From the NCBI GenBank assembly GCA_963576475.1, contig OY754981.1:1-64000 (forward strand): DNA of 64,000 nt. The letters run 5' to 3'. This document shows positions 1-12,124 of this stretch, piece after piece. The translations under genes were made by a program, and so were the position numbers. Numbering within the stretch: the first letter of the stretch is position 1; the number at the start of each line of letters is the position of its first letter. The notes under the pieces are model-generated. The model was not told the DNA's origin and did no database searches. It saw only the letters and a list, made by a program, of their open reading frames with translations. The stretch is from Molanna angustata. Its lineage: Eukaryota > Arthropoda > Insecta > Trichoptera > Molannidae.

Positions 1-648
1 TAAACAAAAGTTTTTCCAATGAAGAAAATTCTGACAGATCATGGTGGCTTTTTTTCTGGTGGTTGGAGCTGTCAGATTCGAGGTGAAAAATATGTATTTT
101 TCCTGTTTTATAGAAATTGTTATATAAAAGTAAGCGTATAAAAATAGCGCAACGTTATAAGTGTCTGGACGATTGAAGACTGATGTAGGTCTTTTCTTTT
201 TTCTTCGTTCCTGGTTTTGCCTTATTGGCCAATGGCACTCGTATGTATTTGTGGGAATCGCCGAGTGACCGAAGTTGTTGCTGGTAATCCTAGCCAGCCT
301 GACGAGACTTGGTGAGTCGAAATGTCAAAGACACATACTATATGTATGGAAATTGTTATAAGATACTTTTTGTGATAAAATTGTGTAATTTTGTACATTT
401 GTTTAAAGACAGAATTAAATTGAAATTACTATTTGCAATTGTTTGATTGTGCAATGATACCTTCTGATATTTGAATAAAGAATAATTAATATGGGCACGG
501 CATGACGGAGGGATCCAAGGACATCACGGCCTACTAATCAATTAACAAATTATTTTAATTCCCTGAAGGGCTTGGGTTCAGACCAGAGAACCCACCCGAT
601 ATCTGTGCCAAAGACTTTTCATATTTATGTGCAAGTCGGCGTATAACA
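1..648 (+). repeat. Left LTR of Ty3/gypsy element (5' end cut by window)
   Basis: This matches 6525-7172 base for base when read by eye. The right LTR is 772 bp, so the first 124 bp of this copy lie outside the window. It ends in ATAACA, the complement of the TGTTAT that opens the right LTR. A TATA-like TATATAAAAG lies near 121-130 and an AATAAA near 475-480, suiting a U3-R-U5 layout with its own promoter and polyadenylation signal. The promoter role is inferred. Confidence 0.93.
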
Positions 649-651
649 AAA

Positions 652-670
652 TGGTGCTGTGAATACCAGG
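652..670 (+). promoter_or_regulatory. Candidate primer-binding site
   Basis: The run TGGTGCTGTGAATACCAGG starts 3 bp after the left LTR. TGG is the complement of the CCA tail of a tRNA, as expected for a minus-strand primer site. I could not assign the tRNA species from memory. Confidence 0.6.
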
Positions 671-782
671 ATTCAAATATCGCGGATTTTTTTTGATTTT
701 GTGTTGCTGACTTTGTAACTTTGTTTTGTGATAATTTCGTATGTATATGAATATGTATGTACCTATATTATTTTGTGTTTAA

Positions 783-3700
783 TTGTGCATTTTTTTGTGT
801 AGGTACTTTGTATTTAAAATAACTTTGTTACATCTTTTTTTCTATAAAATGGATTATGTCCGGGATTCTATGAGTGTGAAGATTCAGAACGTGGCCAAGT
901 GTACCAAAGAAGAATTATTTTGGGAGTTAAAAATGAGAAAAATAAAACCAGCTAAACACATTAGAGAAATGCGCGCTCAGGCTACCCGATTCAATGTAGC
1001 ATTGTCAGATTTTAAAGACGAATCAGATTCGGAGGAATTTATAAGAAAAGAAAAAAAGTCACGTGACGTGGTGAAATCTTGCTCGGTTAAAAGATGTGAT
1101 TGCGTTACGTATCCAGCAAACTTTCATACCTGGAATGTAACTTTTGCCGGAAAAACGGATCCGCGTGAATTTGTTGTAAGATTGAAAGAATTGTCTAAGT
1201 CGCGGGGTATATCTTTAGATAGGGTAGTTCAGGGTTTACCCGAACTTTTGACTGAATCAGCATTGTGTTGGTTCAGATCAATCAATTCTGATCGTGATTC
1301 TTCTTTATCGTGGGATAATTTTGAGGAGTTGTTTTTTTCTCATTTTGGCAACGAGCAAGACGAGTTTAGGAAGAAGTTAGAAATTTATAATTCAAAACAA
1401 TTAACACTGGAATCGGGAACAGATTTTGTGTTACGAAATATGTATGTTAACAGGTCATTGAATGATCAATTGGCTGAAAAAGAATTTTTAAATTGTATAA
1501 AAAGAGGGCTCCATTCAAAATATGCCCCAATATTAGCGATTCAAAATTTTGAATCTGTAGAATCATTATTAAAATGTCTTAAGCAATTTGATATTTACAA
1601 CGTCCCGTTAGAAGCTCCTCAGATTGTAAGAGAAACTAAAAACACCATCAGTTATGCAGAACATAGACCCAGCACTCCATCACGTGAAATTGCGATACCT
1701 GCGTATAGAAACTACGATATTAAATGTTATTTTTGTAACAAAAGTGGACACATTCAGCGAAATTGTTTTTTGCGACAGCGAAGTTTACAGACGTCTAGCG
1801 ATAATCGTAGGCAACAACCTGCGATAGAGTTTGCATCGGAAAAAGAAAGGCATAACGCAATAGATTTACCTAGAGTGTCTTCTTTCCCAGAAATTCGTGA
1901 CATAAATGAGGATAGAAGGCCCAATGAGACATCTTGGGGTAGTAAGTCAAAGGAAAATGATAATTTATTATCAGTTCGTCGCGAATCAAAAGGATACAAT
2001 CAAGAACAGTCACTTTTAAGGAATAAAAGAAATTCAAAAAAACTTGTAAGCGGTCGGCCACCATCGGATATCTGTAAAAATGAATGGAAGAGCTGGCTGG
2101 AAATGGTTGAAAAATTTCAGAAAAATTTTAAAACACAAAAGTTAATAAATAATATTTGCAACATACCAAAGGGTGACGCGCGTCCTTATGTAAACTTTCA
2201 GATTCAGAACCAATATTTTACTGGTCTTCTTGACAGTGGCGCATCGGCCAATTGTATTAGTGAGGCAGTTTTTTGTAAATTTTTAAATAAATATTTTCCT
2301 CGCACAGATAATTCAGTAGAAATGTATTCGTTTAATCAGTTGGTTACGACCTCAAAAGGCTTGGCAGTCATGCCAGTTACATTTAAAGGTCGGATCGTAG
2401 AATTGGAGTTCCATATAGTTGATGGATTATTTGCTGATTTTTTGTTGGGCATTCCGTTTTGGCGCTATTTTGAAATAGCCTTGGAAGTTTTTAACTTGGC
2501 TCAGGTTGATGAGGAAACGGTCATCGATATGGGTTTTTTTGAGCCAAAAATAAGCGAGGATACTAAAGTCCCCACGATTCCGGATGTTTTGGAAGAACAA
2601 TCAGTTAATAAAAAGCTTACCATCATGCATACTATATGTATGGATATGTACCGTTTAATAAAGAACCGTGAGCCTTTTATTTCGTTGAAGAAAACGGACA
2701 AAACGTATTTATATCTAGATGAAATGATCACGAGGGCTATTCTTGAATTAGATCAAATTGACCTTGAAGGAAATGAAGATGTTAGAAATTATCGAAGATC
2801 CGCTGTGAAATGGTTGGAGGAAATTGCTTCTAAGTTGGAGAGCAAAACGACAGAAGTTGTTGTAGAACCAAAAGAGAAAACGACGGAAATTACTGATAAA
2901 ACTAATGTAACAAACTTCGTTGAATCTATGGGAAAGTCAAATGAAGAAAATCTACCTTCACCCGAAAAGAAGAGCGTTGATAGTCAAGAAAAAGAAACGG
3001 AAGCTGTTTTGATCAACCCAAGAGAGGAGTTTTCGCAAATTCACGTTTTATCTAATTTGGAGACTCTAAGTGTAGAACAGCGAGATGAATTATCAAAAGT
3101 ATACTCAATGTTTGAAGATATTTCATATGAAAAGAGAGGATTGGGATGTACAAATTTAGTGCAACATAACATCGTTACCGAGGGCCCTCCTATCAAACAG
3201 AGATACTATCCTCTTTCGCCCGTCCGGCAAGCTTTAGTGGAAAAAGAACTAGACGAAATGTTGGAATTGGGTGTTGTTAGACCCTCACGATCTGCATGGT
3301 CAAATCCTGTCATTATGGTTCCCAAACGCGATGGAACACTAAGATTATGTATTGACAGTCGAAAACTAAATGCAGTTACGAAGAAGGATTCTTATCCATT
3401 ACCTTATATAAACACGATTTTAGCCAATTTAGGGCGCGGGAAATACATTTCTTCAGTAGATTTATCAAAGGCATTTTGGCAGATTCCTTTGACTCCCGAG
3501 TCCTGCGAAAAGACAGCTTTCAGCATACAATCAAGGGGACTGTTTGAATTTGTTCGTCTTGCGTTTGGATTAACTTGCGCACCCCAGGAGCTTCAAAGAA
3601 CGATGGATATGTTGTTTGGACCTGAATTCAATGGGCAAGTATTCGTATACTTGGATGACCTGATCATTGTGTCAGAAAGTTTTGAAGAACACATGGATCT

Positions 3701-5738
3701 ATTAAAAAGTGTTGCTAATAAATTACGAGAAGCTGGGTTTACAGTGAATTTGAAAAAATCTGAATTTGTAAGAAAAGAACTTAGATATTTAGGTTACATA
3801 GTGGATGAAAAAGGTTTGAGGACGGATCCCGCTAAAATAGAAAGTATACAAAACTTCCCAACACCAAATAATTCAAAAGAACTAAAAGGTTTTTTGGGGC
3901 TATGCTCATATTACAGGAGATTTATCGAGAATTTTGCTGATTTAGCGGCACCTCTCACAAAATTAACTGGAAAAAGGGGTAACATTTCAAATTTCGTTTG
4001 GTCTTCCATAGCAGAGGATGCTTTTAATGGACTCAAAAAGGCTATGGTAACCGCTCCGGTCTTAGCTTCACCCAACTTTACAGAACCATTCATTATTCAT
4101 TGTGATGCATCGAGTTATGGAATTGGTGGCATACTCACACAGATATTGGAAGGATCTGAACATCCAATAGCATATTTCTCCCGTTCCTTGAAGAAACACG
4201 AAAAGAATTATGGCACAACTGAGAAAGAAATGTTAGCCGTAATTGAATCTGTAGAGCATTTTAGAGGCTACGTAGAAGGATCGGCTTTCACGATAGTCAC
4301 GGATCATTCTAGCCTCCGTTGGCTAACTACCTTGGAAAACCCTAGTGGACGATTGGCTAGGTGGGCGACCAGATTGTCGCAATTTAATTTTAATATAATA
4401 CACAGGAAAGGCTCTGAGCACGTGGCTCCAGACGCGCTCTCCCGGATACGGCCTGTTGAAATAGATGTTCTTGAAATAGATCCCTTTGTAAATGATGAGT
4501 GGTACCACATGATACGTCGAGGATGCAAAGAAAATCCGCAAAGATTTAAAAATTATCAAATTATGGAAGACCAGTTGTACCGATTTTGCAAAAGCGATTG
4601 CGCTTTGCTAGAACCCTATCAATGGAAACAAGTTATACCACAACCACTTCGCAACGAACTTATTTTCCGAATACATGAATCTGAAACATCCTGCCATCCT
4701 GGCGTATTTAAAACAGTCAAAAAGTTACAGAAAACTTATTTCTGGCCAGGTATGTATAGAGATGTTAAACGAGTGGTTGGTAGATGCAAAGTTTGCAAGG
4801 CATATAAACATTCTACTTCTGCGCCATTGGGACTAATGTCCAATCCAAAATTGGTAGATAGGCCAATGAAGATGTTAAGCATAGATCTAATAGGACCATT
4901 ACCGCGAAGTTATTCTGGACATGTTTTCATCCTAAGTTGCGTAGACGTGTTTTCTAAATATGTATGGGCATTTTCGTTACGCAAGGCCACTGCAGCCGCT
5001 GTAGTAAAATGTTTGGAGCAAGAAATATTTTTGCCATGGGGTGTGCCAAAAGTGATAGTATCTGATAATGGAAAGCAATTCGTTTCCAAAGAATACCGGT
5101 CTTTATTGAAAAAGTATGATGTGCCTGTAACATTTTTAAATCCTTACTATCATCCACAGAATAATGTAGTAGAGAGTTTTAATAAGACTATAGAGACTAT
5201 GTTGGCCATTAAAATTAATGAGGATCAACGAAACTGGACCAAGAATTTGAGAGCGGTCACAAGCGCGATGAATAATATGGTAAATGTTACCACTAATTAC
5301 TCACCTTATTTCTTGATGCACGGTAGAGAACACGTAATGAACGGATCGTTGCATAGAGACACTGTTAATGAAAATAGTGAACCCGAGAGCAATATTAAAG
5401 AAACTTCTAGAAAACCATATGCAGGAAAACTTAAAGAACTAGCACAAATTTATGATGAGGTGCAGGACCAGCTTCTTTTATCTTTTCAGAACTCGTCAAA
5501 GCAATACAACTTAAGAAGAAAACATGTAGTATACCAGGTAGGAGACAAAGTATGGAGACGAAATCATTGTCAATCTGACGCCTTAAAGTATTTCTCTCAT
5601 AAATTAGCACCACGGTTCGTCCAAAATGTAATTGTGGAAAAGAAATCTGATGTAGTTTATGTACTTAGTGATATGGACGGAAAGATATCGGGCAGTTATC
5701 ATGTCAAAGATTTGATCAAAATAGAATCACAAGACTAG
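783..5738 (+). CDS. gag-pol: Gag-Pol polyprotein of Ty3/gypsy retrotransposon with an internal BAG-like domain
   Basis: A single uninterrupted frame of 1,651 codons. The first ATG (783) gives a hydrophobic leader unlike Gag; the ATG at 849 (residue 23) is the more likely start. Order: capsid-like Gag (about 110-280); CCHC zinc knuckle with C315, C318, H323 and C328; aspartic protease with D484 in LLDSGAS; an extra acidic/helical region (about 570-780) holding a BAG-like domain (608-688); reverse transcriptase with D893 and YLDD (D958, D959); RNase H with D1108, E1149 and D1174; integrase with an HHCC zinc finger and the triad D1368, D1428, E1464 (35 residues between the last two); and a basic C-terminal module. 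No Gag/Pol frameshift and no envelope-like frame. Every catalytic motif is intact, so it may be competent to move. Family knowledge gives replication through an RNA intermediate in cytoplasmic particles. Confidence 0.95.
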   Translation: MCIFLCRYFVFKITLLHLFFYKMDYVRDSMSVKIQNVAKCTKEELFWELKMRKIKPAKHIREMRAQATRFNVALSDFKDESDSEEFIRKEKKSRDVVKSCSVKRCDCVTYPANFHTWNVTFAGKTDPREFVVRLKELSKSRGISLDRVVQGLPELLTESALCWFRSINSDRDSSLSWDNFEELFFSHFGNEQDEFRKKLEIYNSKQLTLESGTDFVLRNMYVNRSLNDQLAEKEFLNCIKRGLHSKYAPILAIQNFESVESLLKCLKQFDIYNVPLEAPQIVRETKNTISYAEHRPSTPSREIAIPAYRNYDIKCYFCNKSGHIQRNCFLRQRSLQTSSDNRRQQPAIEFASEKERHNAIDLPRVSSFPEIRDINEDRRPNETSWGSKSKENDNLLSVRRESKGYNQEQSLLRNKRNSKKLVSGRPPSDICKNEWKSWLEMVEKFQKNFKTQKLINNICNIPKGDARPYVNFQIQNQYFTGLLDSGASANCISEAVFCKFLNKYFPRTDNSVEMYSFNQLVTTSKGLAVMPVTFKGRIVELEFHIVDGLFADFLLGIPFWRYFEIALEVFNLAQVDEETVIDMGFFEPKISEDTKVPTIPDVLEEQSVNKKLTIMHTICMDMYRLIKNREPFISLKKTDKTYLYLDEMITRAILELDQIDLEGNEDVRNYRRSAVKWLEEIASKLESKTTEVVVEPKEKTTEITDKTNVTNFVESMGKSNEENLPSPEKKSVDSQEKETEAVLINPREEFSQIHVLSNLETLSVEQRDELSKVYSMFEDISYEKRGLGCTNLVQHNIVTEGPPIKQRYYPLSPVRQALVEKELDEMLELGVVRPSRSAWSNPVIMVPKRDGTLRLCIDSRKLNAVTKKDSYPLPYINTILANLGRGKYISSVDLSKAFWQIPLTPESCEKTAFSIQSRGLFEFVRLAFGLTCAPQELQRTMDMLFGPEFNGQVFVYLDDLIIVSESFEEHMDLLKSVANKLREAGFTVNLKKSEFVRKELRYLGYIVDEKGLRTDPAKIESIQNFPTPNNSKELKGFLGLCSYYRRFIENFADLAAPLTKLTGKRGNISNFVWSSIAEDAFNGLKKAMVTAPVLASPNFTEPFIIHCDASSYGIGGILTQILEGSEHPIAYFSRSLKKHEKNYGTTEKEMLAVIESVEHFRGYVEGSAFTIVTDHSSLRWLTTLENPSGRLARWATRLSQFNFNIIHRKGSEHVAPDALSRIRPVEIDVLEIDPFVNDEWYHMIRRGCKENPQRFKNYQIMEDQLYRFCKSDCALLEPYQWKQVIPQPLRNELIFRIHESETSCHPGVFKTVKKLQKTYFWPGMYRDVKRVVGRCKVCKAYKHSTSAPLGLMSNPKLVDRPMKMLSIDLIGPLPRSYSGHVFILSCVDVFSKYVWAFSLRKATAAAVVKCLEQEIFLPWGVPKVIVSDNGKQFVSKEYRSLLKKYDVPVTFLNPYYHPQNNVVESFNKTIETMLAIKINEDQRNWTKNLRAVTSAMNNMVNVTTNYSPYFLMHGREHVMNGSLHRDTVNENSEPESNIKETSRKPYAGKLKELAQIYDEVQDQLLLSFQNSSKQYNLRRKHVVYQVGDKVWRRNHCQSDALKYFSHKLAPRFVQNVIVEKKSDVVYVLSDMDGKISGSYHVKDLIKIESQD
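2604..2846 (+). other. BAG-like domain inside the Pol region
   Basis: Residues 608-688 of the polyprotein do not belong to any usual gypsy Pol domain. They read as the three-helix BAG fold of Hsp70 cochaperones (BAG3/starvin type): an N-terminal helix, then TDKTYLYLDEMITRAILELD (about 639-658), then QID and a helix with NEDVRNYRRSAVK. The aspartate of the LDQID stretch and the arginine pair near 672-673, which match BAG positions known to touch the Hsp70 ATPase domain, are present. The glutamine normally found a few residues later appears to be glutamate. A charged linker rich in E, K and T follows to about 780. Identification is from remembered family patterns, without a search. Confidence 0.8.
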
Positions 5739-6400
5739 AAAAGTAGGTGCCTAATACTTGCTATGATTTTGGCGAATTAATGATTTGGTTAAATAAAATG
5801 AGGACATTAATTTCTTTTTGGGTATTGTATTATGACGTCATAAAGTTAGATTTAGGAGAAATTATAATGAATCCTTGGAGTGTTCTGAATGTTCACATCT
5901 CAACAGTGAGAAGCTTGTAAAAGTACCTATTCTGTGTAAAATCGTATTGCTCATATTTGAGGTGTAAATAATTTTTGTGTTGTGAATAATTTTTGAGTTG
6001 TAATTAAGAACGTTTATTGGAAATTATATTTGTATTGTGTTTAATTGATAAATTTATTATGTTAAATGTGTAAGTTGTTGATTTTTATTGCTGAATTAAA
6101 ATGTTTATTGATAAGAGTTCTATGTAAAATATTTGTCTTGTTATGTTAGGTTATATTTTGTGTAAGCTTCATTTAATTGAATTATGTTGAATGTGTAAGT
6201 TGTTTATTTTTATTGCTGAATTTAAAATGTTTATTGATAAGAGTTCTATGTTAAATATTTGTCTTGTTATGTAAGGTTATATTTTGTGTAAGCTTCAATT
6301 AATGGGGTGACCATAAATTTTTAGGAATGGGGTGACCCTAATAAAAATTAAAATATTTCTGTTGATAAAATTTTAATTTTTCTGTGACGAGGGAGGTAAA
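5739..6400 (+). other. 3' untranslated region of the gypsy element
   Basis: No further open frame, so no envelope gene. It contains a perfect CRE-like palindrome (TTATGACGTCATAA, near 5830), a roughly 122-bp tandem duplication (6057-6303) and a polypurine stretch (GACGAGGGAGGTAAA, 6386-6400) directly before the right LTR. The stretch is the expected plus-strand primer. Confidence 0.8.
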
Positions 6401-7418
<1,018 letters not shown>

Positions 7419-7448
7419 ATCTCTACAATCCGCGAAAATTTAAATTTA

Positions 7449-7671
<223 letters not shown>

Positions 7672-8952
7672 ATATAAAGATAAAGATAAAGATAAGTACC
7701 AACTGTTTCTGCTGATTCAACACAAGCAAAAGTTTCTCAGGAAACTCAGATTAAAATATTTTAATTAGAATATTGTTGACACAAAAGAAAAGTTAAAGTT
7801 GTCAGATATTATTACAAGCGGTGTAAAGTCACTTCCGTTTTGTTTATGAATGAGATCATTATGAGCAATTTTTCTTTTCATAAAAAAACAACATTTTATA
7901 AACAACAAAATTATATGTAAAAAATCTCCTTAAAATGGCAGTGAGTCTATATACAAACGACAATAGGTGCTGATGAATATTGTACGAAAGATTCCATATT
8001 ACTGAGGATGGTGATATTTTCTCATGATGATGAATAGATGGAAATCATACAAATAATTATTAGAAGCAAACTTCAAATAAATTATGTAGTTCTCTTGTTC
8101 AGTTTTCAATACTCTCTCTACTCCACATGGCGGGATCATCTATCCATACTTCTGTTTTAAATACTTTTGTTATACAACTGTCGATTCGTTCAAGAAAATT
8201 TGTTTTTCTTAATGAATCGACAGTATTAATCTTAGTCCCATGTGAGAGAATCGAATGGCAAGGTCTGTCTTTTTCATGTTTTTTTTTCAACATTGAATTC
8301 AAAAAACACCAACTTGGTGTTTGGATTTATGGTTTAGTGATATGGATTAACATAGAATTCGGAGTACAACATTTAGTATATATGTATGTGTGTGTCTCTC
8401 TTATAACTTTTGATCCGATTTATTCACAGAGCCTATAATTTCAGAAAATATAGAAAATTTTAGACCTACAAAACTTTTATCAGAATATAAAATCAGAATT
8501 TCGAATGTGTGTTTCAGTCGGGGGTTATCAACAAATTATCTCACAAAATAATTGAAGCTAGAACACTAAAAATGGTATAAATATAGACAAATATGTACAA
8601 AATATTAAGTTTATTTTTTTCAACAACTTCCAAAGTATCTCAAACATTTTTTTGAAGAATTTGTATTTACGATAAATTTGTGTGTTTTACTGCCTATAAA
8701 TACATTTTTTTAGAATATCAAGAAAACGCTTTCATCCAAAAGAGAACATTTAATATTCATTACCAGTTGTTTTTTGTTTATTTGCGACCGACACCCGCTT
8801 CACTTGGAACATACCCGTGTTGGAGGGAGTATCAAAATGACTAATTTTATAATCAGATTATCACATCACAATTTTACCTACCATAAAAATAACTCATATA
8901 TTAAGTCATTCCTAATTAATTTCAAGTTGCACATTAACAGCAACAAAACACT

Positions 8953-8978
8953 TGTCACTGTCACTGTCACTGTCACTG
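8953..8978. repeat. CACTGT short tandem repeat
   Basis: About four copies of a 6-bp unit (CACTGT) in the interior of dispersed repeat copy 1. Confidence 0.8.
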
Positions 8979-9300
8979 GCATGTCCATAGATAAAGGTGA
9001 CAAGTGGCGGGAACATGATAATACAATATAGGTACAGGTTGGAATCACTTCTTATTATAGGGTAACGTTCGTTTTACAGCTAGCGGGACCCTCTAGAAAT
9101 ATATTTTTTATATAAAATTTGAAAACTACACTTTTTGATGTTCTTTATTTCAGTTGGCAAAATGTTGAATAGTCTAGGTGCCAAGTACAGGTAACTTTTT
9201 GTCCATATGTTGATGACTTTCTGGAAATAAATTTTAGTAGTAGGCACCTACAGCAAATTTTTTTTAACCATTTTTGTAAAAATTGTGACGTCATCGTTTC

Positions 9301-9365
9301 ATACAATTTGTATGGCAGTATACACAATATCGTGGATATTGTGTATACTGCCATACAAATTGTAT
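9301..9365. repeat. Perfect 31-bp inverted repeat with 3-base loop
   Basis: Arms 9301-9331 and 9335-9365 are exact reverse complements separated by GTG. The left arm includes the TACAATTTGTATGGCAGTA block present once, in one orientation, in the other copies of repeat family R, so this copy gained an inverted duplication. Confidence 0.95.
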
Positions 9366-9699
9366 GGGACTCAATAGTTTGATACTATCTCCAAACATAT
9401 GTACATATCATCAAGCTGTTTTCATATTCTGGGTAGGAAAAAAGAAATAACCTCTCCATATTATCCTATCTTGACATACATACCTACATATTTTGTATAG
9501 AAAACAAAATAATTTAAAATATTCATAGATTTTGATTTCATGGTTTATTGTTTGGTACGTATTCTTCAACTATAGGTACATACTTTCGTCTTCAATAGTT
9601 GGATCGCATGTGTTACATGCAACTAGTTATAAATTTAATAAGAATATAAAATGTCTGTAGGTAGATATATAAATAAAACATGTTGAATGGTTCAATTTT

Positions 9700-9780
9700 G
9701 CTAAGTAGGTACATATTAAACTAAGTAGGTACATATTAAACTAAGTAGGTACATATTAAACTAAGTAGGTACATATTAAA
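9700..9780. repeat. 20-bp tandem repeat, four copies
   Basis: The unit CTAAGTAGGTACATATTAAA is repeated four times head to tail with no visible change. Confidence 0.95.
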
Positions 9781-10734
9781 TTTATTTATAAAAATAAAAA
9801 TCTATTTAATACTTACTTTATTTAAATACTTTAAGGATTGCTTACATAACTATATATTAGAGTGAAGTGTTGGCCCCAACCCACTTGTTTTATTTATTAA
9901 ACCTCAATAATGAAAATAATTTCTTGTTGTCTTACAAACATATTGGATGATATGTCAGTACCTACTTTAAATAAAATTTATATTAAGAAAGCTATGTACA
10001 TATTGCATTTCTTAAAATGTTACTTATTATTTTATTCACTGAATAAAACAGACAAAACACTGCCGCTTTTATCAAGTTACAAGCTGCAAAAGTTAAAGTT
10101 AGAAAATTGTCTAGTCTATTGATTGGTTAGTAGTTGGTACATTCCAAAGTAGAGGAGACAATAAGAACAGATGGAGGTTGAAACCAAACAAGGAAGAAGA
10201 AGCTAATGCATCAAGAACCGACCACAAGTTACATTTTCTCTTCAAACATCTCAAATTTCTTACAACTATTAGGTAAGTTAGATATACCTATATCTAACTA
10301 CATGGCTACGTTGATTTCCTTACTTCACATCTACCTGCTACAGTTAATGAAACAAAATTCAAGACAAGATGATGATAATACATATATCGACCTATGAACA
10401 TAGATATGTTTTATAATATTTATTAAAAGAGTCTTCAAACGACTGGGGGTAAAATCGAAACTTCTCCACTGTGTGATTATTTTTCAAGTTAAATTTTTTT
10501 TTGATTAGGTACTCTGTTAGTAACATGTTTCGGAAATTAAATTATCAAACAATAAAAGGACAATAAACAAAAACTTATCTTTCTGCTAAATCGTTTTTCT
10601 CTCTTTTTATTTTTTTCTCGAGTTGTGCGAAATTCTCTGTAGTATAATTATTTTCTAATAATCTGATAATTTGATGACAAAAACTCTATGTATACGAAAT
10701 AGATATGAAAATATTTGGATACTTGTACATGGCA

Positions 10735-11785
10735 TGATTCTCTAAGGGTAACATGACGATATTTTTTCTGAATCCTAGCGTCTTAATTCATATAGATTTT
10801 GGTTTATTTTTTAATGAAATCTCATGGCGGCTATTGTACCAGATTTTGCACGGACATCCTTTTCTTTCCATTCCATTACTTCCAATAACAGTATTAATCT
10901 TAGTCCCTATCAGAGAATTGTATGCGGTAGTACAGTTTTTGCGCGGTTTTTAAACTTTGAAGTCAAAAAACACCAACTGAAAGGCATCGCAGCATATATG
11001 TTCTGTACATGGATGTACTTAAAATTCAGAGTAGAACATTGTGTCCGTGCGTCTGTGTGTGCCCCCCTCGTTCCTCCCTGCCCGCAATATTTTGATTAAA
11101 TTTTCCATATTTCATAAAAATCATAAAAGCTATAACATTGACAATAAATTGATACAAAGTATAGACAAATATAAAAACTCAAAAGTTCCAGAGTTTCTCA
11201 AACATTTTTTTATATAGAAAAGCATTTTTTTGTGATAAATTTATGTGAATAACTGCTTATATTATTAAAAGTTTTTAAAAATATCGAGAAACTCAGAAAC
11301 ACCCAGCTATACAATTTAATTTTCTATAAAACTACGTACAATATACATAGTTGTACATCTCAACCTTTTTTTAACAATTTTTATTAAAATTGTATTTAGT
11401 GACGACATAATTTCATACAATTTGTAAGGCAGTATACACTACACAATATCTCACTCAATAGTTTGATACCTACTAAATCTACAAATACCGCGGTTATACC
11501 TATACGCGCCCTTGAGGTGAGTTTTCACGAAAACGGTGCTATATAAATATCCAACCATATATATACCATCATGCTGTTTTCATATTATGCGTAGAAAAAA
11601 CAGATTTACCTCCATACTATCTTATCCGTAGAATATACCTACATGTTTTATATAAAAAAAAACAAAATATCGTAAAATATTTATTAATTATTAATTGTTT
11701 ATATTTGGTACGTATTCTTGAATTATACAAAATACATACTATCGCCATCGACAGTTGAATCTCATGTGGTACATACAACTAGTAA
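10735..11785. repeat. Dispersed repeat family R, copy 2
   Basis: It shares GTATTAATCTTAGTCCC, CACCAACT, the TTTCATACAATTTGTAAGGC block and the tail ATCGACAGTTGAATCTCATG with copy 1, in the same order and orientation. No coding potential. Edges are approximate. Confidence 0.6.
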
Positions 11786-12124
11786 AATATTATTGTAGGA
11801 AGATGTAACATTATATTCACAGTAGGTATACAATTTCCCAACAACAATATCTACATATATTGGCCAATACAATTACTGACAGAAACCACATTAGTGATGG
11901 GAGGATCGGTACAAGGAACAATTGACCGATAGTTTCCCAACTTGGGAAATTCCTATTACATACATACATATATATAAACCTTTCTTATCATACATATGTC
12001 CGATATACCTAGTTGACCCAGTGTTAGTGTTTTTATAAATATTTTATTCTTTAGTTGTCGTAAATAAAAGACCATTTATTTATTTATTTTGTTTTTAATA
12101 TATCTTCTCGGGCAACTAACAGGT

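Larger units (their letters stand above)
8099..9632. repeat. Dispersed repeat family R, copy 1
   Basis: It shares ordered blocks with 10735-11785, 20040-20975 and 25805-26820: a CTTATAACTTTTGATCCG block, a CAGTCGGGGGTTATCAA block, a TTTCATACAATTTGTA..GGCAGTA block, and a tail with TTGGATCGCATGTGTTACAT then GCAACTAGT. An ACTGTCGAT motif near the head has its complement near the tail, suggesting a non-autonomous DNA transposon. No frame of useful length. Edges are approximate. Confidence 0.6.

Noticed and set aside
5739..6400. Envelope gene after pol, making the element an errantivirus
   Set aside because: No open frame of useful length between the integrase stop and the polypurine tract.
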